NCBI GenBank assembly: GCA_013368315.1
Contig: JAACJM010000006.1
Location: forward strand, 992,001-1,056,000
Source: Tetrapyrgos nigripes
Lineage: Eukaryota > Basidiomycota > Agaricomycetes > Agaricales > Campanellaceae
DNA length: 64,000 bases
Direction of reading: 5' to 3'
In this document: one piece after another, positions 1 through 11,196 of the stretch
How the letters are laid out: every line of letters begins with the position of its first letter
How positions within the stretch are numbered: the stretch's first letter is position 1
Position numbers and translations under genes: made by a program
Notes under the pieces: model-generated
What the model saw: only the letters and a program-made list of their open reading frames with translations
What the model was told of the DNA's origin: nothing
Databases searched by the model: none

Positions 1-738
1 AGTGATGTGAGTGAGGATTGTGCAGGTAAGTAATGACTCAAGTCCCGGCCATTGAAGTACTGAGCTCTGATCATGACGTACTTCTTTTTCATGCGTTTAG
101 TGACCTTCTACACCGATGGGGATTGCACCTCAAGTCCATCTATTGCAACTGTCGGAGCTTGCTTTGTTGACATCCAATCGTTCTCTATTGATTGCTCCTA
201 AGGATGAGATTGGCTTGGTCCTTGGTCCTTGGTAGAAAAAAAAGATCTGCTGGATTTTGATGGTGGCGTACTTGCCTGGGCTAGGAATATCTTCTTATCT
301 GCACGATAAGTAGCAAGTAGTGCCCATTCTCATATGGATCCCTTTTCTTACTTTGGCTTTTTGACGGCCAAGCGCAGATGTCTCTTCGCGTGCCTTACTC
401 CTCGGAGTGGTACTTAATTCACTCAGACTTCGTACAGGGTCGGTTGATAGCAGCCTAACTAGTGAATATTAGTGCGGGAAGCTTGGGTGTCACTGGTTCT
501 GATTCTGATCTTGGAAATGCCTCAGTCACTCGGCGCAGTGTCTGCGCATTTCCGGGAAGACTTCCGTATTAGGATGCCCCCTATTCAAAAATGACATCAT
601 GGTAACAGGCACACATGATGGACTCCACCAGGAGCCGAACACGCCGAGCAAATTGTTCGGCTAAAAAAAATCCTTAAAGCTCGGAAGCTCGGACTGACTT
701 TTCCGAGCTGTCCTACATTCTTCTAGTCCACTACTTTG
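1..738. other. upstream region of the MFS gene, no gene recognised
   Basis: I see no coding exon chain here on either strand. The last 150 bases before the first start codon are presumably the promoter and leader of the transporter, but I see no clear TATA box. The left edge may hold the end of a neighbouring gene that cannot be recognised from this fragment. Confidence 0.4.
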
Positions 739-3454
739 ATGTCTAGAATGGCAGAGACCAAGGTGAGTCTCTCTAGCTGTTCCAGGTGTTCCCAATGCTG
801 ACTGCCGGACAACAGAGCGAACAGGACATCGAGAGAGCCTTCAACGATTCGTCCAACTTGGATTTGACTGCGAAAGAGGATGGTGTTTCTGCGATCTATG
901 AGGCCAAAAGTCGATTGAGTACGTGTCTGGAACCACCCAGTGGTCTATGAGCCTAATCTTTTGCCTTTCAGTCAACGATCATTTGCAGAATGAGTACGCG
1001 TCTGGCTCCTATTTCATCTCGCGTTTGTCTCACTGTTGCACAGGATCGGCTTTGGGCGTTATCAAATTCAGCTCTTTCTCTTGACAGGCTTGGGATGGGC
1101 AGCTGACAGTGCGTGTTCTCTTTTCTTGCCTGGATACAATGCCTTATATTGCTATTTGCCCAGATATCTGGCTACAGGGTGTAGCTATCATCCTACCACA
1201 AATCCAGAAAGAATTGAATCCGTCACGCGTGGAATTTGCTACCCTATCTCTCTACGTCGGTCTGATTCTTGGCGCTACCACCTGGGGCATTCTAGCTGAC
1301 CTGATTGGAAGAAAACTGAGCTTCAACATCACTCTGTTCATCGGGGGCGTCTTCGGTGTAGCAGCGGGTGGTGCGAACAACTTTACGACCTTGGCAGCAT
1401 TGGTAGCTTGTGTAGGATTCGGTGTCGGTGGAAAGTGGGTATATATTTGGCCATGTCGCGCTTATCCTCGTTCTGATATCTCGCATTGATAGCCTTCCCG
1501 TTGACGGTATGTTGCCATTCATTTTTCCTCCCGCTTTGCGTCTGATCGTCCTTAGGCGCCATCTTTCTGGAGCATGTCCCTCAATCCCATCAAGTGAGTA
1601 GTGTTACGGTATTCTCATGACTTGCACACCCTTTTCTCCATTCCTGGAAACCTGTCTTTCCGCTACCTGTTGTTGATGCTCTCTCATCTTTCCCATCTAT
1701 TCGTCTGAAAAATTGCGAACTGACCAAAATTTTATTCCTCTTCTCCCCTATCCATATACCATTATGCGATGTCGTAACCCGCTTATATCGGCCCCCTACT
1801 GCCTATCCCCGTATATATGCGCCATTTCCTTGCGCATTCCGAAATCCGAAATCCTCCTCCTCCGGACCTGACCCGCATGTACCTACCTCGCACTTCCTAT
1901 ATGCTCCTCTACACCTCCCAACGCGCATACATCCCAACTACGGCACGATGTTGACGCAATAGTGGCTCCTAACACTGCTTTCCGCATGGTGGGCTCTTGG
2001 TCAACTGTTTGCTTCTCTTATTGCTTGGCCTCTCATCGGAAACTTTTCTTGTGAGGACGCAGCGACTTGCACCAAGGGCAATAACATGGGTTGGAGATAC
2101 ACGTTGTGAGTAGTCTTCATTGTCCGTTTCGCTCTTCATATTTATGTCACGCAGTTACACTCTTGGAGGCGTAACCCTCCTCATGTGGGTCGCACGTTAC
2201 ATCATATTCGATCTCCAGGAGTCGTCCAAGTTCCTCATTGCCAAGGGTAGAGACGAGGAGGCTTTGCAGGTATGTCTCATTCCCCTCTATCTGCCAATAC
2301 TCCAGTTCTGACCGACGCACTCAAGGTCTTACAACGCATCGCCAAGAAGAATGGCAAAACTCTCACCCTCACCCTCGAGAAGCTCCAGTCCGTTGGCGGA
2401 AACGTCTCTTCCGGTACCTCAGTGAAGTTCACTACGTTCCAGATTCTCAAGAACTCCTTGTCCTCCTTCTCCCTATCTCATGTCACACCGCTATTCTCTA
2501 CCCGTCGTCTCGCCATCAATACCTCTATTACCATCATGTTGTGGGGTTTGATAGGATTGGCTTACCCGTTGTTTAACGGTTTTGTTACGCTGTACTTGAC
2601 AACACAGGTTTGTTTTTCCTTGTTCATCGACGATATGTCTAGGTACTTATCAACGTGGTTATAGGTTAAGGACGCCGATAACAGTATATCGACCACTTAT
2701 CGAAACTACACTATCATCTCGGTGATGGGTGTCCCTGGAAGTATCTTAGCGTGCTTCGTTGTTGACTGGACGAGGAAGAGTCAGGTAAGTCTTCAATCTC
2801 TAGACCTGGAAGCTTGACTGTTCATTCCATCTAACCTTCTGTTAATCTCGACAGGGCAAATTCTCCCTTGGAGGTCGCAAATTGACAATGGCCGTGTCTA
2901 CCGTTTTGACGGGAATATTCCTTTACCTGTTTACGACGAGTACAACGAGCGCTGCTGTATTGGGTTACTCATGTGCTAGTGGAGTGACGCAAAATGCTGT
3001 ATGTCTTTTACCAGCGTTCCTCTCTCTATTCCATCCTTCTGACCATTTCCTTCGTCTATGTTTCCAGATGTACGGTGTCCTCTACGCCTACACTCCCGAA
3101 GTCTTCCCTGCCCCTCATCGTGGAACAGGCGACGCCCTCTGCTCAGCGTTTAACCGAATAACAGGAATCCTTGCTCCTGTTATCAAAATCGCTACTACCA
3201 ACCCAGATGGGTCAGCCAGCAACGGTACAGCGAATGGACCAGTGTTTGTGTCTGCTACGTTGTTCATCGTGAGCAGTGTCTTGATGATGTTGCTACCTAT
3301 TGAGGTGGGTTACTACTCTCTCGTCTTTCTTTCTTCCTCCTTCCTTTTTTTCTCTTCATTCGCTTTCTTTTAACTTCCTTTGAGGGTGAAGATTGCTGAC
3401 ATCTTTCCCTCTCCCTCTTCCTTGATATAGACGGCTGGTAAAGCCGCGCTATAG
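739..3454 (+). CDS. MFS transporter, SV2/SVOP-like
   Basis: A multi-exon transporter of the major facilitator superfamily, expected to be a 12-helix plasma-membrane permease; the substrate cannot be told from sequence. The start at 739 (MSRMAETK) leads into exons that join in frame. They give IGFGRYQ and LTGLGWAAD near helix 1, the loop 2-3 signature GRKLSF, then GGNLPVDGAIFLE, a central hydrophilic loop, and YAYTPEVFPAPHRGTGDAL late in the protein. The stop is the TAG at 3452-3454, after a small last exon. These motifs are typical of the fungal SV2/SVOP-like group. Most introns are 50-70 bp, but the one from about 1592 to 1961 is close to 370 bp. No frameshift was seen. The gene lies outside the P450 array and its link to it is unknown. 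Confidence 0.85.
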
Positions 3455-4340
3455 GTTTTCCCTCCACCCTTTATGAAACCAAACGAAACGTTCATTCATG
3501 ACTGTGTACTTATGCCGCTGGGTTGTGCCCCCACCTCATGTATGAGCAATCGAACACCGTTGGGTGACTCCCGCCGTGGCCGCTACATTGGAAGAGCGGG
3601 CATGTATTGTATACTTATTACTTACTGTAGCAGAGTCTCCAAGTAGTTACAGTAGTCCCGAGTCCGAATATCGATGTCGAGCTGTGGGCAAGACTTGAGA
3701 CAGTCTTTCCCAGGTTTGGTGGGGTAGGGTACTACTTACTTACGAATTGCAATAGGCTTGTCCATATGTATCTGCTTACGTTTTTTGCGAGAGCACCCTG
3801 CAGTGGGTGTTTCTACTCTGTGATGACATTTCATTTGTTTCTTGTCTGTAATGTCTTCAGGGACTCGACTCGGAGTGAGAGGCTTGGCCTGGGCATTTGA
3901 GGGCTCGTTTGAGATGAAGCGGTGGTATGTATGTAGGGTAGTGGAGTGAGTAGGGAGGATCGGGCAGGTCACAGTATGGTGTCCAACGGAGGAGGAGGAG
4001 GAGTGTATTACCCGGGCTAGGACCATATATGATACGCCGGGAGGATCGATGATCTCCGACTCCGGGTGTCCAACGGATGGTCTCCGACTCCGCCGGGGAG
4101 GAGAGGAATCGGTTAACGTTCAAAACTACTTACTTACGGCTGGTACAACTTGGGGCGAATTATATTCGGGAACGACTACGTATCATACCTGAGAGGACGT
4201 CGAGTGCCTTGGCAGTTTCAGCATTCTTGAGATAGCAAACAGGGATAAACAACGCCGCGTCCTGTTCTTTCACAACCACGACCACGACCCCTTGGCACTG
4301 CGTAAGTACTCGAGTACTCGCTGAAATCAGGAACTTGACT
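3455..4340. other. 3' flank of the MFS gene and intergenic DNA
   Basis: No gene recognised. Between about 3979 and 4100 short direct repeats occur: ggtgtccaacgga appears twice and ctccgactccg twice. The open frames on the minus strand have no recognisable protein features and are probably chance. The segment ends where the P450-array repeats begin. Confidence 0.4.
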
Positions 4341-4341
4341 C

Positions 4342-4409
4342 GTTCCGATAGCTTCGCATCGTTGAAGAAAATCTCGATCGTCTGAGTAGTAGCAATTGAT
4401 TGGGAGATG
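4342..4409 (+). repeat. P450 3'-end remnant, unit 1
   Basis: A short stretch resembling the last codons and stop context of the array P450s: gaagaaaatctcg, then agtagcaattgattgggag, compared with gaagagaatctcg and gtggtcattgatg at the end of P450 copy 1. The same remnant precedes P450 copies 2 and 3. It marks a duplication joint where a unit was fused behind a truncated P450 tail. Confidence 0.7.
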
Positions 4410-4484
4410 TGTGGTCGAATGGTCGGTATGGACTCAATCTTGGAGAGACTACATACCCTGTATACATCGATCATAGTCGGAGAA

Positions 4485-4680
4485 GCTAGATTATGAATGG
4501 AGATCGGTGACTGTCTGCGTGGACTAAGGTATGGGTTGTACGGTGAGAAACTGACACTTCTCATTATATGCTGCGAATGGCAGAGTTTGCACAAGAATAA
4601 ACTGACTATGCTCATGATCAAGCTGACAAGCATAGAGCCTACTTATTCACTCTGCCAAACGTATTAGCTGACAGAACTTT
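4485..4680 (+). repeat. array leader module, first copy in unit 1
   Basis: A module of about 190 bp that precedes each P450. It runs from agctagattatgaatggag through tcattatatgctgcg to gctgacagaacttt. In unit 1 it occurs twice in tandem. The second copy starts near 4686 and is broken into three pieces by transposons (4686-4706, 5713-5753, 6306-6425). Confidence 0.75.
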
Positions 4681-4706
4681 GGTCGGAGGAGAAGCTGGAT
4701 TTTGAA

Positions 4707-5704
4707 CAAGGGGGACCGAAAATTTTGATTTCGTACACTACGTCGAAAAATTTTTTAACGGCCTCTGGGACCCGACCGACCGACCGATACCTACTAAATA
4801 GAGAAGGTATGCCTATATATGGAAGGTGCAACGTGATACTGACCTTCCATTTTTGGCTTACCCTTGGCTCGGCGCTGTGCGCCTCGCAGGGAAGCCCTAA
4901 TCCTAACGCGCTGGGGTGGCCACACGGGTATCTAGACATTGGTACTCGGGTGGCGGGTGTCGGGCCAACTAGTGAGAAGCAGGGGTTTGGGGGGTCGTGG
5001 GGGGTCGCGGGTAGGGGTCTCAAGGGTACGGGTATGGATTTCAAAACCCGTGCTGACCCTTACCCGTAAGGCAGACCCGCCGTACCCGCCATCCAAAATT
5101 TTGTACCCGTAGTTTACCTCAATATATTCACTACTTTGAGTACGTTCTGTGTAATTCTTTAGTACATAGTTCAATAATAGTATTTTGCCACCACGACATC
5201 CAAATATGGGTAAGTGACACGTCGCTGTTCACACGCCGGAAAGCCTTGATCACTGTGGCTGAATGCTTGAACAAAGCAAAACTGATGTATCCCACCTTCA
5301 AAAAATAATATTCCATAGCGAGTAGTTGGATTTAGATACATAGTTACATTATATATATATACTTGTGAACTGACGGGTTACCCGCCAGGGGTACAAACCC
5401 GTACCCTTCTGACGGGTAAGGGTTTTCGCGGGTAGGGGTACCGGTACGCCCAAAAATACCCGGGGGATATCCCTGCAGTTCACTAGGGCCAACTCATTGG
5501 ATGTATGCCAAATGGCTCAATCACCTTCCAAGACAGCTCTGGATGACAAGAACTAAGTCAAGAACTATAAAAGGACCCATAATTACACTGATACAAGCCT
5601 GTAAACCATAAAAAATTTCACACTTCCAAAAATTTTTAACGACCTCAATGACCCGACCGACCGACCCCCGGAGTGTACCGGTCCGCAATCCCGGGTCCCC
5701 CTTG
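4707..5704. mobile_element. non-autonomous hAT-like element (outer)
   Basis: The ends are inverted: it begins caagggggaccg and the complement of its right end begins caagggggaccc. It is flanked by an 8-bp direct duplication attttgaa (4699-4706 and 5705-5712), and the undisturbed sequence elsewhere in the array reads agctggattatgaatgg. An 8-bp target duplication with CA-starting inverted ends is the hAT pattern. Both inner flanks carry the strings aaattttt, then acccgaccgaccgac. No transposase is encoded. About half its length is a second element inserted in it; without that and its target repeat it would be about 474 bp. Confidence 0.8.
4970..5485. mobile_element. nested non-autonomous hAT-like element (inner)
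   Basis: This 516-bp element lies within the outer one. Its left end reads tagtgagaagcaggg and the complement of its right end tagtgaactgcaggg, 12 of 15 identical. The 8-bp target duplication gggccaac flanks it exactly (4962-4969 and 5486-5493). Subterminal regions are rich in cgggtaggggt and gggtacgggt strings, a composition common near hAT ends. It has no coding capacity. Being inside the outer element, it is the younger insertion. Confidence 0.8.
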
Positions 5705-5753
5705 ATTTTGAATGGACTGGTAAGGTATGGGTTGTATATGGTGAGAAACTCAT

Positions 5754-6305
5754 ACGCCAAAAAGACCGAAATATCCGCTCGACGGATACATAGCTGACCG
5801 GATATGTGTACGAAAATGCACGCCAGAAGTGCAAATTTTTCCGTAGAGCAGATAAATCACGCATCACTGCGGACGGCCATTGATATTTGTAGGCATTTTT
5901 GTTGGAACTTAAATTACGAAAATTTCGCACGATTTCTAGGCTGATAAAAGTCAAAGTATTTGTCGCTGAAATGCCAGCTTTAAATGGAAAGCTGGCATTT
6001 CAGCGGCAAATACTGGCAAATACTTTGACTCTTATCAGCCTAGAAATCGTGCTAAAAATTCGTAATTTAAGTCCCAACAAAAATGCCTGCAAATATCAAT
6101 GGCCGGCCGCAGTGCATTGCGTTGAAGTAACGATCACGTGTTGAGTCGCGTGAGGTGACTAATACAATGCGTGATTTATCCGCTCTACGGAAAAATTTGC
6201 GCTTCTGACGTGATATGTCCGTCGAGCGGATATGCCAGAACTCACATCTCCGCTCGACGGACATACTGTATAATGGCGGCCGTTGATTTTGGTCTTTTCG
6301 GCATG
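5754..6305. mobile_element. large fold-back (inverted-repeat) element
   Basis: Almost the whole element is one imperfect palindrome centred near 5985 (gccagctttaaatggaaagc). The left arm is about 227 bp and the right arm about 315 bp, the excess coming from extra blocks in the right arm. The ends read acgccaaaaagacc and, complemented, atgccgaaaagacc, each followed at varying distance by tccgctcgacgg. It interrupts the leader module at gagaaactcat / gatcattat. A 4-bp duplication, tcat, is possible at the borders. It encodes nothing. It shares its ends with the 128-bp element at 8846. Confidence 0.8.
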
Positions 6306-6425
6306 TCATGATCATTATATGTTACGAATGGGAGAGTTTGCACAAGAATAAACTGACTATTTTCATGATCAAACTGGAAAGCATAGCCTATTCACTCTGC
6401 CAAACGTATCAGCTGACAGAACTTT
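6306..6425 (+). repeat. array leader module, second copy in unit 1 (right part)
   Basis: Direct repeat of 4561-4680, sharing gagtttgcacaagaataaac, cactctgccaaacgtat and agctgacagaacttt. This copy leads into the promoter of P450 copy 1, whereas the first copy stops at gacagaacttt and runs into the start of the second. Confidence 0.75.
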
Positions 6426-6434
6426 AACTTGTCT

Positions 6435-6444
6435 GCTTATAAGC
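6435..6444 (+). promoter_or_regulatory. palindromic TATA-like element of P450 copy 1
   Basis: The perfect palindrome gcttataagc lies 50 bp before the start codon. It is kept exactly in all three P450 promoters, within the shared string tctgcttataagcaac. It is the only TATA-like motif near each start, so core-promoter use is likely but inferred. Confidence 0.55.
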
Positions 6445-6494
6445 AACTCTAGGTATTGAAGCTGAGTCTGAGCAACGACCGTCATCATCGGACC

Positions 6495-8713
6495 ATGACT
6501 TTCATCGTATCTGTTTTCCTATGCATACTGACTCTCTATCTTTTCCGGACCATTCGCAGAAATATTTCTGTGCGCTATCCTCCAGGCCCTTGGGGATTAC
6601 CTCTGCTGGGGAACGCTTTGCAGCTCCCGGCCATGAAGCCTTGGCAGCCACTGGCGAAATGGAAGAAGACTTACGGTACGCCGTTCTGCAATCCTCAATA
6701 TTGTACATGATCTGATTTTTTTTTGGTATGCGCAGGTCCTATAGTCTATCTCAATATGGCTGGTCAACCAATGGTCATTTTGAATACCAAGAAAACTGTC
6801 GAGGATTTACTCGACCGGCGCGCTGCGAAATATTCCGCTCGTCCCCAGTTCATTGTTGCGAATGTACTCACAGGAGGCTTCAACATCGCCTTGCTGCCGA
6901 TCGGGGAAAGGTCTACATTTTCTCCTGATTATACTTGCTCTGGCTAACGGATTTATTGGATTTGCTCTCTTTCAGATGGAGGAAGATGCGCCGTGCTAGT
7001 GATCTCGCTTTGGGTTTCAAAAATACAGTCAACTATTATACCATGCAGCGCAATGAAGCCGTATTCTCAGCCCATAGTCTACTCAGCGATCCTGACAACT
7101 GGAAATCACACATTGAAAGGTGAGTGGTTCTTTCTGTCCAGACCAACAAATGATTGATTAAATCCTACTCAGAACATCCTCTTCGATAGCTCTATCCTTG
7201 ATGTACGATCTACCCCTCATACAGTCATCTCAAGATCCCTCGATACAATGGATGAATCACTACATTCACGAAGCTGTCACCGCAATGACGCCTGGTGCAC
7301 ATTTGGTAGAAATGCTTCCCTTTCTGCAGCATCTGCCTTGGTCATTGTCGAAATGGCGACGGGATGCGGAGAAGTCTTATGAAAGATTCACCACTTATTT
7401 TGAGGACAGGTTTCAAAATATCAAGAAACTCGTCGTGCGTGTATCTATGGCTTGCCTTTGCTTTCACGAACGCTGACTGGATGATCTTCATTTCCAGGAG
7501 AGCGGTCAAGAACAACACCCTAGCTTTTGCGTTGCTCTTGCTGAAAATCAAGTCAACAGCAAGCTGTCTGATCGAGAGTGTTCATGGCTTGCAGGTGCCC
7601 TATAGTAAGTTCTCTAGCTCATCAACGTAACTGGTCGGAATCACAGAACTATATAGCTCTGCTGGGCATGAGACTGTCAGTATCACACCACCTATAACTG
7701 TCTGACAAGACTGGACGCTCAAACTCATCTTCATACCTCGTTTAGACAGCAACTACGATGATGTGGTTTATCTTCGCCATGATATTATTTCCGGAGGTCC
7801 AGACGCGTGCTCAAGAGGAGCTTGACAAAGTTGTCGGACGCTCAAGACTTCCTTCCTTCGCTGACCTCAAGCATCTCCCTTATATCCACGCTATTGTTAA
7901 AGAGGTTTGTGCTCCTACTTGTCATCCTATCTATCTATTCAAGAGCTGAGGTTGATTATATAGGCATTACGATGGAGAACGCCGTTCCCGATTGGGATCC
8001 CTCATGTCACCAGCGAAGTGAGCTTGATCTATCCATTTCGAGTTCTAACAATCGCAAACATTTCAATTGTAGGATGACTATTACGACGGGTACTATATAC
8101 CTAAAGGAACGATATGCCTCGCAAATCTGGGGTATGTATGCAACTTCATCTTCGCTTTAGAGTCATTCAGAGTAGTCGTAACTCAGGTCCTTGCACCATG
8201 ACTCCGACATATACGGCCCAGATGCGGAAGAATTCCGGCCAGAACGACACCTAGACGAAAACGGCCAACTGAAAGATGGACTGCAAGGCTTGTCTGAAGG
8301 ACATTACACTTATGGCTTTGGTCAACGGTCAGTCCACTGCTTCCGAGTCAGGATTCAGAGACGCTCATTTTCACCGATAAACAGTATCTGCTCCGGACGG
8401 CATTTTGCCAACAATTCACTATTTATTGCAATGGCAACTATCTTGTGGACCATGCGATTGGAAGGTGCGAAGGATCCGGATGGTAAGGTGATACTGCCCG
8501 ACCTTAATGCCGAAGAAGAAAACGGTCTCCTTTCGTGAGTCCATCTCATTCTTTCCGTCTACGAGAGCTGCAACAATTTTGGCCTTTGACAGGCGGCCAC
8601 CTCTATTTGCAATCACCGCAACTCCCCGTTTTCAAGATGCAGATACCTTTATTAAACAGGCACGAGATGAAGTTATTGAAGAGAATCTCGCTCGTCTGGA
8701 TAGTGGTCATTGA
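6495..8713 (+). CDS. cytochrome P450 monooxygenase, array copy 1
   Basis: Twelve exons join in frame to a 523-aa protein: 6495-6675, 6736-6910, 6976-7119, 7173-7434, 7498-7604, 7657-7675, 7746-7904, 7964-8017, 8073-8131, 8187-8327, 8385-8534 and 8593-8713. Residues 1-17 form a hydrophobic ER anchor, followed by the PPGP hinge (29-32). The I-helix motif is SAGHETT (291-297), the K-helix ExxR is E349-A-L-R352, and the PERF-region text is FRPERH. The heme loop is YGFGQRICSGR with C436 as thiolate ligand and Tyr in place of the usual first Phe. Family resemblance is to OrdA/CYP64-like fungal P450s, ER enzymes that hydroxylate lipophilic substrates with a P450 reductase; the actual substrate is unknown. 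The convergent neighbour is esterase pseudogene 1. Confidence 0.9.
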
Positions 8714-8845
8714 TGTGGACGACTTCGGAGGAGCCGAGATGCAGATAAGTACGTCCGTCATCCTGATGTCATTGAGACGAAGGTTACTCTTCATGGACAG
8801 TAGCCATTGATTGGTGGATGTCCGGTCGACGTTGGTATGGAAGGG

Positions 8846-8973
8846 ACGCCGAAAATACAAAAATATCCGCTCGGCAGAAAGGCGTACAGAAACACATTTT
8901 CGTACAGATATAAGATATATCTGTACAATAATGTCATCTATCCGTCGAGCGGATATTTTTGTCTTTTCGGCGT
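8846..8973. mobile_element. 128-bp MITE related to the fold-back element
   Basis: Inverted ends of about 30 bp: acgccgaaaatacaaaaata on the left; the right end complements to acgccgaaaagacaaaaata. Both continue into atccgctcg. The centre is a small palindrome, gatataagatatatc. The matching site behind P450 copy 3 is empty (ggtatgcaaggggtatgcg near 19290), which shows this is an insertion. A 4-bp duplication, aggg, is possible at the borders. It encodes nothing. Confidence 0.85.
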
Positions 8974-9137
8974 GAGGGGTATGCGTATTTATTTCAATTG
9001 CCTGTACAACATATACATGTACTCGGTCTGACAGAAGCTTTCTTTTCCTTAAGCCATTTCATCCAAAAAGCAGAGCCCACAACGTACCTCAATAGATGCC
9101 GACTACGCAGACACTCACCAACCATAAGCAATCAACA

Positions 9138-10770
9138 CCTGAAAAGAGCACAACTAATCTCACAAATCACAGCACATCTCCCATTCCTATCATCAGATAA
9201 ACTGTCTTATACTCCAACGCAGCCATGGTCTCTTTATCCTCTGAGGATTCGGGCCAAACCGTCCAGTCTCCTCTAAGATCCTCATAGTACTTTCATATGC
9301 CGGTCCCCGAGTTTTTAGGTAATCTAGCGAAGGGTTGGGGTTGCCTGTACGAGCAAATGAGGTCCAGAGATCTTGAAGCAGATTGGTAAAATAAAAGTCA
9401 TTCAGAAGATGAGGTGGTTGGTTAAAGAGGTAGTATGTCCCGAAAATCTGTGAAATGACAAGTATAACAACAACAAGGAGGCAAGCAGGAAATTAGACAG
9501 CATACACACCTCGTAAAGATCCCCGGAATGAAACCGATAGTAGAGCACAGCTCACCAGCAGGAAACGAGCATAGCCCAAAAGGGTTGTACCAGAGACCAT
9601 ACGCACGCAGCATTGATTGTCGAAATATAGCGAGCGACAGGGACGCTCGTGACTTTGCAGCTGCGTGTATCAGGTTTATCTCGTTACAAGTCAGTGTCCA
9701 GTCAGTCTCGACGTTATTCTTGGCATTATGCGAGACGACTGTATGAGAACCTCAAGAAACAAAACGAAGCAAAACCCAGGAACGCGACGACACGCACAGA
9801 CGCTAAAGTCATCCGTGATCTCGCATAATCCAGATTCCATCATTCCAACACTGCTTCCCCCGAGATGCGCCAGTTGAGGACCCAATACGGCTTACAGAAG
9901 GGCGAAACCACGGGTTCTGCGTCAAGTACATTCATGCAGGTCAAGGTCAACTCAAAGAGAAAAAAACACCAAAAATGGCCTCAGATCACTGCCGTGTGAG
10001 ATAGGTACCCGATCCTCCGAACATGGAAATGGCTGCGTGAAATAAACCTGCTGCTTCGGGACTCCTTAACAGGTCGAGAACCGACTACCCTCCAATGGAT
10101 CGTCCCACGACCGTCACCTATGAAATAATTTAGTGTGTATGTTTCAAAAACACAACGTCAGTAACCCGGAACCAGATCGAGCTTTGTAGAAGTCTTACCC
10201 ATTCCAGAGCAGCAATCTTATCTGCTAAAGCTATTGCCAGTAACAAACACCATCGTTCAAGGCAAGAGATCCAAAGACGTTGAGTCGATAGTTGATGGTG
10301 ACAACGACATCACCATGAGAGACGAGTGGGCCACTATCAAAAGCTGGATCGGAACCGGTTCGAAAAACATTTGCACCACCGTGGATCCAGAAAAGTACAG
10401 GTTTGAGTTGGGATGAGCTGGAAGAAGAGGTGTTTCCGGGAATAAATGGCGTGAAGACGTTCAGAAACAGACTGAGAGGACGTGATTAGACGGTGAGGAG
10501 AAGCCAGAATGTTATAATGACGCACCAGTTTGGTCGTTGAAAACGATAGAGGGTAAGGCGTTGCCGGAACACGTCAAAAGCCGATGGAAATCATCGAGTT
10601 GTATCTGCCCAATCGACTGAAGATACGACAGCTGGTTGGCAAAGCAGAAAGTGACAATGAGCCATTTAGACGTCTACGAGTCCATTAAGCGACTCACCCA
10701 GAAAGCAAATTAGGGCCCGATAAGGTCTCATTGTACCTCTACACTGCTGCCTCCTACAAGGGCCGCCTAG
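9138..10770 (-). pseudogene. carboxylesterase pseudogene, array copy 1
   Basis: Homologous along most of its length to the intact esterase at 19468-22179 but broken. The C-terminal exon is still readable ([33 protein letters not shown]), then shifts frame at the ETGWVWPE position and has a short deletion. The nucleophile region reads GRSIGG followed at once by a stop where the intact copy has Trp. The block that should encode the Cys-rich stretch and the catalytic Glu (GFMPEEGQS in copy 3) is missing and replaced by unrelated sequence, exactly as in copy 2. The signal-peptide exon is not recognisable. It converges on P450 copy 1. Confidence 0.85.
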
Positions 10771-10837
10771 GGTTGGTTACTAGGGCGGGAACAGAATGAT
10801 TTGTATCTATTTATAGCGGGCTCCCAATGTTGACTTC

Positions 10838-10914
10838 AAAAAACCGGCAATTTCGCAGCGTTGAAGAAAATCTCGCTCGCTCTTCTGAATAGTAGCCATT
10901 GATTGGGAGATGGA
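10838..10914 (+). repeat. P450 3'-end remnant, unit 2
   Basis: Contains gaagaaaatctcgctcg and agtagccattgattgggag, matching the last exon and stop of the array P450s. It is followed by the leader module (agctggattatgaatggag ... ggtgagaactcatgatcat) and then P450 copy 2. In this unit the leader is single and free of transposons. Confidence 0.75.
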
Positions 10915-11147
10915 GGGCATGGTTGGAGGAGAAGCTGGATTATGAATGGAGATCGGCGACTGTCTGTGTGGACTAGTAGTGGAGGCGGGTGCATGGGAAG
11001 CCGCCCCGCACACATGTGAATTGAACTGTGTATACCGGTGAGAACTCATGATCATTATATGCTTCGAAGGGCACTGACTATTCTCATAATCAAGCTAAGA
11101 AGATTCACTCCCGCAAACGTATCAAATGATAGAACCTTAACTTGTCT

Positions 11148-11157
11148 GCTTATAAGC
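11148..11157 (+). promoter_or_regulatory. palindromic TATA-like element of P450 copy 2
   Basis: The palindrome gcttataagc lies 39 bp before the start codon, at the same place as in copy 3. In copy 1 the spacing is longer because about 11 extra bases lie just before the start. Confidence 0.5.
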
Positions 11158-11196
11158 AACGTTGGACACTGAAGCCGATTCCAAGCAACTCCCGTC

